Origin: CAYFJO01 sp964343305
GTDB taxonomy: Bacteria; Planctomycetota; Planctomycetia; Pirellulales; Pirellulaceae
NCBI GenBank assembly: GCA_964343305.1
Contig: CAYFJO010000481.1
Coordinates: 1 to 7,899, forward strand
Direction: 5' to 3'
DNA: 7,899 nt
In this document: positions 1 to 5,388 of the stretch, piece by piece
How the letters are laid out: each line of letters opens with the position of its first letter
Numbering within the stretch: position 1 is the first letter of the stretch
Translations under genes and position numbers: made by a program
Notes under the pieces: generated by a model
Told to the model about the DNA's origin: nothing
Database searches by the model: none
The model's input: only the letters and a program-made list of their open reading frames with translations

Positions 1-29
1 CATCGAGACCAATTCTTTTTAACTCGAAA

Positions 30-458
30 TTAGGTTAACGGCGTTGGGTGCCACTCGTTGCACTTTGTAGCGAAGACCGACTCGACGAGCAGGTCAAAGT
101 CGAACGGATTCGAACCTTTCACGTCGGGCCGTATCTCGGACGGCTCGCGCTGCCAGGCCAGCGGGTTCCGATCTCGCACGGCCGGGGCCTCGTGACGAGG
201 TTCGTGGCAGCCGTGACAGACCGCCCGTTCCCCGGGACGGACATAGGTCACCGGCCGCATCGACTGCACCGCCAGGCCGCGCTCGTCGAGCGCCTGGAAG
301 TAGATCGCCTTGTTGGTCGGCGCCTGGAAGTAGGCGCTGCCGTCCTCTTCGACCGGCACGGTGCCGAGCACTTCGCGAATGTTCGTTCTGCCAGTGCCGC
401 AACCCGTGGCTCGCGGCGTGGCTTTCGGGATGATCTGCATAATCCGCAGCGCCTTGAT
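30..458 (-). pseudogene. C-terminal fragment of a second HzsA-like cytochrome c protein
   Basis: This is the remnant of a large secreted multihaem protein of the family containing the hydrazine synthase alpha middle domain. Counting from the internal Met at 440, residues 26-58 carry the family signature (VLGTVPVEEDGSAYF, then YFQALDERG), and an intact haem motif CHGCH lies at residues 75-79. A segment with RPDVKGSNPF follows. The second haem motif, expected as CxxCH, reads CNEWH (nucleotides 48-62): Trp replaces the second Cys. The frame stops six residues later, where intact relatives continue with a cytochrome domain. Upstream, recognisable similarity begins near 458 (IKALRIMQ), and an in-frame TGA lies at 498-500, so the signal peptide, propeller and most of the protein are missing. 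It resembles the intact protein at 1831-5292 only distantly, so it is not a recent duplicate. Confidence that it is a broken gene is high; what broke it is inferred. Confidence 0.8.
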
Positions 459-601
459 CCTTGTATCTCGTCTGCGGTTTGCACTGGCGTTGGACGTTCA
501 ATTCTGCATACTTGTGCTATTGTTTTTTCGAGCCTGTCTCTCACGAGGCGGGCAAGTTGGCTTTGTCGTTGGGCGTCTTTCCCAACTCCGGACACGAAGA
601 C
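441..601. other. Junction between the HzsA fragment and the cassette gene
   Basis: This 160-bp stretch holds no gene. Two sequences fit the integron core GTTRRRY: GTTGGAC (489-495) and GTTGGGC (568-574). The nonamer TTGGACGTT at 490-498 is identical to the spacer and start of R' in the attC at 1205-1213. The second core lies 27 bp before the ATG of the 160-residue gene, close to the 25-bp distance seen after the real attC. No matching left arm was found for either, so the left boundary of the cassette remains open. Confidence 0.3.
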
Positions 602-1084
602 ATGCCATTTCTCGTTCCCATTGTACCATTGTTGCTAATCATTCCGTTGGAACTGCCGGCCGAACCGGAGTGGAAGGAGCTGGCTCGATGGCATGGCGCT
701 TCCGTACGCGACAAGGAATTTGTCAAATTCGCCGAACGCTATGGCCTGCGGAGTCGTTACGAGAACGAACCTTGCGACGTTTACCGCACCAAGGGCAACT
801 CGATCTACCTCAACGTGCTAAAGGGAAAAATCAAGCGGGTGACAATCCGAGTTGCGTGGTCATTCGAAGAGAACGATGAATTTCGGAGTTTTCGGGGGCA
901 GTTGCCCCTGGGATTGACACGGAAGAACCGATATCGCAACGTTATCGAGAAGCTTGGCCAGCCCACATACAACACCTTCACGATGGGCGCACGAGGATTC
1001 GTGTACTACAAGAAAACGGACTACACGATTCGGTTTCTCAAGAGTGGTGCCATCAGCGTGATCAGAATTGGCCGACTCGACTGA
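602..1084 (+). CDS. Small exported hypothetical protein, likely integron cassette cargo
   Basis: The protein has 160 residues and I cannot name its family with certainty. The start at 602 is chosen because it places a hydrophobic segment (residues 2-19, with LLLIIPL) at the N-terminus, followed by LPAEPE, like a signal peptide or membrane anchor. Initiation at an in-frame ATG at 461 would add 47 residues without protein character. The Shine-Dalgarno sequence is weak. The rest is a charged alpha/beta protein. The segment LPLGLTRKNRYRNVIEKLGQP near residues 100-120, then a YY-containing strand and a closing strand AISVIRIG, recall small BamE/SmpA-like or immunity-like proteins in which a helix with an LG-P turn precedes antiparallel strands. 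That is a structural impression only. The stop codon is 9 bp before the left end of an attC site, the standard spacing of an integron gene cassette, so the gene is probably mobile cargo read from an outside promoter. Confidence 0.75.
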   Translation: MPFLVPIVPLLLIIPLELPAEPEWKELARWHGASVRDKEFVKFAERYGLRSRYENEPCDVYRTKGNSIYLNVLKGKIKRVTIRVAWSFEENDEFRSFRGQLPLGLTRKNRYRNVIEKLGQPTYNTFTMGARGFVYYKKTDYTIRFLKSGAISVIRIGRLD

Positions 1085-1093
1085 TTAGCAGAT

Positions 1094-1217
1094 GCCTAAC
1101 CAGTCGCTCAAGTTGACCCGCCCGCTTCTCGCCGGTTCAGCGGTGTGATACCATTCGGTCGTCGTTTCCGTGTTCCCTCGGCACTCTCGAACGGGCGACT
1201 TAGCTTGGACGTTAGCT
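1094..1217 (+). other. attC: attC site (59-base element) of an integron cassette
   Basis: The site has every element of a canonical attC. R'' is GCCTAAC (1094-1100, fits RYYYAAC), then a 5-nt spacer CAGTC, then L'' GCTCAAGT (1106-1113). On the right are L' ACTTAGC (1198-1204), a 6-nt spacer TTGGAC and R' GTTAGCT (1211-1217, fits GTTRRRY except one base). L'' pairs perfectly with L' over 7 bp once C1109 is left out, reproducing the conserved extrahelical base. R'' and R' pair over CTAAC/GTTAG. Inside, CGCCCG (1119-1124) pairs with CGGGCG (1192-1197), closing a terminal structure of 67 nt. The 5-8-7-6 layout is the same as in well-studied sites such as that of aadA7, and 124 bp is within the known range. 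Recombination by IntI would cut between G1211 and T1212. It begins 9 bp after the upstream stop codon and ends 25 bp before the next ATG. Confidence 0.9.
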
Positions 1218-1242
1218 GCCCAATCGCGGCGGACCCAACCCG

Positions 1243-1806
1243 ATGCAAATCGACTGGATTGTTGAGTTCTCGCACGGCCAGTTTGACCTGATGGACGCAG
1301 GAGATGTCTCGCATTCTAGTCTGACAGATGAGCAGCTCGCCCGCCGCGCGCTGGTCAACGAGGACCTCACCGGAATCACGGTCTCCTCGCCGCGGCACGG
1401 CCGGTTTCTCCGTCTCCAGATTGACGTGACGGATCGTCGACCGTCCATGGACTTCGGTGAATGGGACCACGTCGACGAACTTTGTTTCTCGACGTTGAGC
1501 GGTGAACTGAATATCTGGACGACCTGCGGAGACATGGTCTATGACACGGCCAGCTACGCGCATTTGCGGGGTGTGTTTTCAGTCGATCCTGGTATTTACC
1601 AGCTCTACGTGCTCTCCGCGAACCTCGCTTCCATGGAAATGCGGTTGTGCGAGGCGTCCAAATCGGAAGCGTATAGCGATCTTTTCTACGGACGACACGA
1701 CGATGGCGTACCCGATTTGGAGACGCTGATGACCTTCGACCATTATCGCATCATCATGTGGTGTCTGGGGGACAAAGTGCTTAAGTGCTTCAGTGAGGGC
1801 AGCTAA
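1243..1806 (+). CDS. Hypothetical protein with weak resemblance to ComJ/Nin nuclease inhibitors
   Basis: The protein has 187 residues, no signal peptide and no membrane segment, so it is probably cytoplasmic. It is acidic and rich in short beta strands. The order of features recalls the ComJ/Nin family, whose Bacillus member inhibits the DNA-entry nuclease NucA: an opening strand (WIVEFSHGQFDL), an aspartate/alanine-rich helix (SLTDEQLARRAL), a strand with GITVSSP, then a long all-beta part and a G-YQLYVLSANL strand near residues 120-130 just before the end of the domain. About 45 residues follow beyond that domain. I rate this resemblance as weak. Related proteins also serve as immunity factors against secreted nuclease toxins, but no nuclease is present here. 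The start at 1243 has no clear Shine-Dalgarno sequence. The gene begins 25 bp after an attC site, as cassette genes do, but no attC follows: only 24 bp separate its stop from the convergent gene. Confidence 0.7.
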   Translation: MQIDWIVEFSHGQFDLMDAGDVSHSSLTDEQLARRALVNEDLTGITVSSPRHGRFLRLQIDVTDRRPSMDFGEWDHVDELCFSTLSGELNIWTTCGDMVYDTASYAHLRGVFSVDPGIYQLYVLSANLASMEMRLCEASKSEAYSDLFYGRHDDGVPDLETLMTFDHYRIIMWCLGDKVLKCFSEGS

Positions 1807-1818
1807 GCATACCCTCAC
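1793..1818. terminator. Candidate bidirectional terminator between convergent genes
   Basis: GTGAGGG (1793-1799) and CCCTCAC (1812-1818) form a perfect 7-bp stem with a 12-nt loop. The loop contains the TAA stop of the plus-strand gene, and the structure ends 12 bp before the stop of the convergent minus-strand gene, so it could end transcription from both sides. Neither strand has a clear run of T after the stem, so intrinsic termination would be weak. Confidence 0.45.
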
Positions 1819-1830
1819 GGGCGCCAACAG

Positions 1831-4800
1831 TTACTTCGTGCTGCTGGCCGCGACCGCTTTCTTTCGCTCGCGTTCCAATAGTTCTTTGACTCCGACATAA
1901 TCGGGGATCTGGTCATTGCCTCGATAGACAACCTTCTTCAAGGCAGCAAGAATCGCCTTGTAATCGGCATCCTTCTTACTGGTAAACACGCCTTTGCCCT
2001 CTTTGTCTTTACACAGTCCCCAACCGCCAGCTTTTCCGGTTAAGGGGGCCAGCAGGGCCGCGCTGTGCTGCGGGTTCGTCAGATTCAAATGACGTACTCG
2101 CATACCACTTCGTGCGATGCCCCAATCGCCCGGCTTGTTTCCACCATGATGAACACCAACATGATGGGAATTCAACCCGGAGAGGGTGTCTGGTCGACCC
2201 TCCTGATTGTGACAGCTCGCACAGCGACGATTCCACGTGTCGCGAAGCTCATTCTTGGCCGCTGCCTCAAGGACGGTCGGCGACTTCTGACGATAGTGGC
2301 TGTAGAACGGTACGTTCGAGTCGATCCAGAGAAAGATACTGAGCTGCTCCTCGAAAGGAATCGCCTTGCCGCAATGTTCGGGGTCCTGAACATATTCGGT
2401 CAACTTGCTCAAAACGGTTCCCCGGCTGAGCGGCGATTGTTGATCGTAGTCATTCGAGGGTTGAGCGTGCGTGTCGCCGGTTCCTGGGGTGAAGTGCACC
2501 AGCATGCGATCGGTAAGCTCCATATACGACATGTTGTAGGCAGTCGTACGATCACCAGTCAGGTTGAGGTTCCCACCTGGTTGCGTTCCGGTGTGGCAAC
2601 TGACGCAGTACTTGTTGAGCACAGGTTGTACAACTGCCTCATATTCAATGATGCCGTTGGTGCCCCAGTCGGGCATCTTCGGCCTCAGAGGCGCTTTGGT
2701 GGCGGCGATCGGCGAATGCCCGGAGTTGGGCGGGCTGCCAATACCTTTGCGTTGCTCATGACAACCAACGCAACTTCGCATCTCACCCGGCATGGTGTGG
2801 AAGTCGGAGCCTTGCGTCATCAACATCTTGCCTTCTTCGTCGAGCACATGGAAATAGAGACTGCGAAGCGCCGGCACTTCAAAGTGAGCGGAGCCATCTT
2901 TTTCCACCGGCACGAGACCGACACACCGGTTTGCATACCAGATGGTGCCAACGCCGATCGAGCCGCCACGGGGATGCGACTGCGCGACCTGTTCCATAAC
3001 GGCCAGATACTTGATCTGGCCACGCTTGATTTCTGGTTCCAGCCCCATGTAGACATCCTTTAGCAGCAGTGTTGATTTCTGGTCCCAATTCGGATCGCTG
3101 AGCAGCCGTGCGTGAAGATCGACACCTCCCTCCCAATTCGGAGTTTTTGTGCGGTCTTGAATCACTGGCGGTCGCTTGCGTGGCACAAATGGTTGGGCCG
3201 TATGGATGCCGTACTTTCCCTCCGCTTCCAAGATACACTTCTTGTTGCCAGAGCGGTCAAGCAGGTAGAGGCCGACTTGGTTGCCTGGACGTCCGCCAAA
3301 AGAAACAAGGAAGAGCTGTTCATTAAGCGGGTAGGGATCCTGGAACGCCCAATGCGGCGGACGATCGCCAACGGACGCGGTATCATGTGTCAGCCGGCGA
3401 AAACCAATGCCATCGCCAGCTTCCCGGCCGCTGCCATTCCACACCAATCCAACCAGCCCGGCAACATTTGCATGATGGGGGCCGAAAACCGCCATCACTT
3501 CGGGACGGCCAGGAACCTGGCGGGGACGATAGAAGCCACGCGGATCGATCGTTGTGTTGCCAAAGAAAAGGTCCATGGCGGAACCATCAGGATTCTGGAC
3601 CCACAACGCGTGGCGATTGAAGACATTCTTGTTCACGCCGTAGTCCCAGCGGGCAAAGATGATTCGACCGTCGTTCATCACGGTGGGAGTATTGTCGATG
3701 GTCAAGTTGGCCGAGACCACTTTGCGATTCTCCCCGTCTGGGTCGCAAACGAAGAGCAGACGTCGTGGTCCGCCCCCTTTGCAGGGAGACTGTCCCACGT
3801 CATCCGAAAAGAACACGACACGACCGTCGGGCATTTCGCAAGGCGACTGACCTCTTTGCACGTAGTGGATCTCACTTCCGTCACTGGCCAGGGCATACAC
3901 CCCGCCGCCGCCACCCGCATAGATGGTCTTGGCATCCCAGGAAAGATTGATCTCGTGGGGCCGGGGACCGGGGTTTTCTTTTCCCCTGAAATCATAGAGT
4001 GTACGAACGGTCTTCGACCTTGGATCAAAGGTGCGGATCCGCGCGTTGCGTGTGCCGGAATTGGTGAACTGCAAGGCGTCGTGATTATAGGTTTCGCGTT
4101 CCAGGTACAGCAGTGGCGGCAAGTCGGCAATACTATCGTCCCACATCTGGTCGATGGCAGCGGCGGCTGCGATGACTTCGTTAAACATCGGTTTACTGCT
4201 CGTCATCAGTTTTTCCAGCAGCGGCTTGACGCGTTGTTCGGCTCGAGCCAAGCGTCCTCGATGGCGATCACCAGCATCGGATGTTGGATAACGCTCCAAA
4301 GCCTTCTCGATGGCGGGCACAATGCGCCCCTGCGAATCTCTGGCCGCGTGTTCGACACCAGGCATCGGCTCAGGGTGAAACTTCAAAGCCAGCATTCTCC
4401 GCAGTGCGCTTCGATAACGCTCTTCATCGTTCAACGTCGGGGGCGGGCCCTTGTGCTGACTGTAATAGGGCAAATCGCCAGCAACGTCAGACTGCAGCGG
4501 CCGCCACAGCCCTTCAAAACCTTTTTCGTGCCGCAAGGCTGGGTGCAGACCTTTGATCGAAAAAGCAAATCCGTACGCATGCCGGTTGTTGGTGAGCTTG
4601 ACGAACAGATGATTAGTCCCTGCCCGAAGGGTAACATCCTTTGGCGGAGGCATATCTCGATGCCCTTCCCAACGTTGTTGTTCCTCGCCATTGAGCGACC
4701 ACCAATAGCGCCCGCTGCGTCTCCAGTGTTCCATCCCCCTCTCGCCCATGCGCCGATCGCTTTCTGGCGCGCGGATGATCAGGTCCATCGAGACGGTTAC

Positions 4801-5292
4801 CGGCTTGTTAACGGTAATGGTTCGATAGAGAAACTGACTTTCGCCCGCCGACGGTGCCGGACCACGCGGAAGTTCCTGGTAATAGCCATCGATCCAAGCC
4901 GGGTGAGACGTCCATTTGCGAGTCGCACTGGGCGTGGCAGGGAAGTTCGGTGCGGGATAGGTCTTTTTTAGTTGCGACACATTGTCGTCCACTCCGCGAT
5001 CCTTCTCGACGTCATACTCGAAGTCAAAGCTCGAGGCGACATTGTCCATCCAATTGATCAGGGGCGGCTGATTTCGAAAGGGGCCGATACGCTGCCAGTC
5101 ACCCAACTTGATTCCGGCATCTTCCAGTTCCAGCTTCCTTGCGCGGGCTTCGGTCCGTGTAGCAAGGACCTGCTTCTTGATCGCAAGCAGCTTCTGGTCG
5201 TGTGCCTCGTCCGCATTCACACCACAGCAGAAGTTCGCGGCTGAGATCAGCAGTGTGAGAATTAATGTTGTACGGAAAACCGACTTCGTCAT
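1831..5292 (-). CDS. Secreted HzsA-like multihaem cytochrome c / beta-propeller protein
   Basis: The product has 1153 residues with a signal peptide (residues 1-27: basic start, hydrophobic core LILTLLISAA, likely cut after VNA), so it acts outside the cytoplasm. Residues about 60-250 form a jelly-roll-like domain opening with the IGPF motif, of a kind that often binds carbohydrate. Residues about 285-400 are mostly helical. Residues about 405-700 are a TolB-like beta-propeller (repeats around LSWDAKTIYAGG, MPDGRVVFFSDD, MNDGRIIFARWD). Residues about 760-830 are the hydrazine synthase alpha middle-domain signature (GLVPVEKDGSAHFEVPALRS). Three haem c sites follow: CVGCH 841-845, CVSCH 896-900 and CASCH 1024-1028. 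True HzsA makes hydrazine from NO and ammonium. From memory, its first haem is bound by a Tyr four residues after the motif His; here that position is Lys849, so hydrazine synthesis is unlikely. Its real substrate is unknown. It is probably co-transcribed with the lyase gene 96 bp upstream. The start is fixed by the signal peptide and a good RBS. Confidence 0.9.
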   Translation of the reverse strand: MTKSVFRTTLILTLLISAANFCCGVNADEAHDQKLLAIKKQVLATRTEARARKLELEDAGIKLGDWQRIGPFRNQPPLINWMDNVASSFDFEYDVEKDRGVDDNVSQLKKTYPAPNFPATPSATRKWTSHPAWIDGYYQELPRGPAPSAGESQFLYRTITVNKPVTVSMDLIIRAPESDRRMGERGMEHWRRSGRYWWSLNGEEQQRWEGHRDMPPPKDVTLRAGTNHLFVKLTNNRHAYGFAFSIKGLHPALRHEKGFEGLWRPLQSDVAGDLPYYSQHKGPPPTLNDEERYRSALRRMLALKFHPEPMPGVEHAARDSQGRIVPAIEKALERYPTSDAGDRHRGRLARAEQRVKPLLEKLMTSSKPMFNEVIAAAAAIDQMWDDSIADLPPLLYLERETYNHDALQFTNSGTRNARIRTFDPRSKTVRTLYDFRGKENPGPRPHEINLSWDAKTIYAGGGGGVYALASDGSEIHYVQRGQSPCEMPDGRVVFFSDDVGQSPCKGGGPRRLLFVCDPDGENRKVVSANLTIDNTPTVMNDGRIIFARWDYGVNKNVFNRHALWVQNPDGSAMDLFFGNTTIDPRGFYRPRQVPGRPEVMAVFGPHHANVAGLVGLVWNGSGREAGDGIGFRRLTHDTASVGDRPPHWAFQDPYPLNEQLFLVSFGGRPGNQVGLYLLDRSGNKKCILEAEGKYGIHTAQPFVPRKRPPVIQDRTKTPNWEGGVDLHARLLSDPNWDQKSTLLLKDVYMGLEPEIKRGQIKYLAVMEQVAQSHPRGGSIGVGTIWYANRCVGLVPVEKDGSAHFEVPALRSLYFHVLDEEGKMLMTQGSDFHTMPGEMRSCVGCHEQRKGIGSPPNSGHSPIAATKAPLRPKMPDWGTNGIIEYEAVVQPVLNKYCVSCHTGTQPGGNLNLTGDRTTAYNMSYMELTDRMLVHFTPGTGDTHAQPSNDYDQQSPLSRGTVLSKLTEYVQDPEHCGKAIPFEEQLSIFLWIDSNVPFYSHYRQKSPTVLEAAAKNELRDTWNRRCASCHNQEGRPDTLSGLNSHHVGVHHGGNKPGDWGIARSGMRVRHLNLTNPQHSAALLAPLTGKAGGWGLCKDKEGKGVFTSKKDADYKAILAALKKVVYRGNDQIPDYVGVKELLERERKKAVAASSTK

Positions 5293-5300
5293 TTCTCAGT

Positions 5301-5307
5301 CTCCTCT
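5301..5307 (-). promoter_or_regulatory. Shine-Dalgarno site of the HzsA-like gene
   Basis: Read on the minus strand, AGAGGAG lies with its 3' end 8 nt before the ATG at 5292. It is the only strong Shine-Dalgarno match before any gene in this window. It supports the chosen start and independent initiation after the 96-bp gap from the upstream lyase gene. No terminator-like hairpin is seen in that gap, which favours read-through. Confidence 0.75.
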
Positions 5308-5388
5308 TTCGGGCGCTTGCCAAGGTGATTGATGATGGATGATCTTGCTGCTGCCAAAACTGTGCTGCGATTGTTACGCCCCACACTT

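Noticed and set aside
391..487. Inverted repeat CCAGTGC / GCACTGG as a second attC
   Set aside because: The left arm lies inside conserved HzsA coding sequence, no RYYYAAC precedes it, and a 7-bp inverted repeat is expected by chance over this distance.
461..601. Upstream in-frame extension of the 160-residue gene to the ATG at 461
   Set aside because: The added 47 residues lack protein character and would put the hydrophobic signal-like segment in the middle of the protein; the ATG at 602 fits better.
48..638. A 196-codon plus-strand open frame
   Set aside because: It runs antisense over the HzsA-like fragment, whose minus-strand frame has clear family similarity, and overlaps the start of the 602-1084 gene in another frame.
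1783..1790. Tandem AAGTGCTT repeat near the end of the 187-residue gene
   Set aside because: A two-copy 8-bp repeat within coding sequence with no further copies nearby; likely chance.
2065..3063. A 332-codon plus-strand open frame
   Set aside because: Antisense shadow over the haem-binding C-terminal part of the HzsA-like gene; no recognisable protein features.
3112..4971. A 619-codon plus-strand open frame
   Set aside because: It lies wholly antisense to the HzsA-like gene, which has a signal peptide, domain signatures and three haem motifs. The antisense product shows no domain or compositional sense.
1831..5292. Identification as genuine hydrazine synthase (anammox)
   Set aside because: There are no neighbouring hzsB or hzsC genes, the special haem-ligand Tyr appears absent, and HzsA relatives are common in non-anammox planctomycetes.
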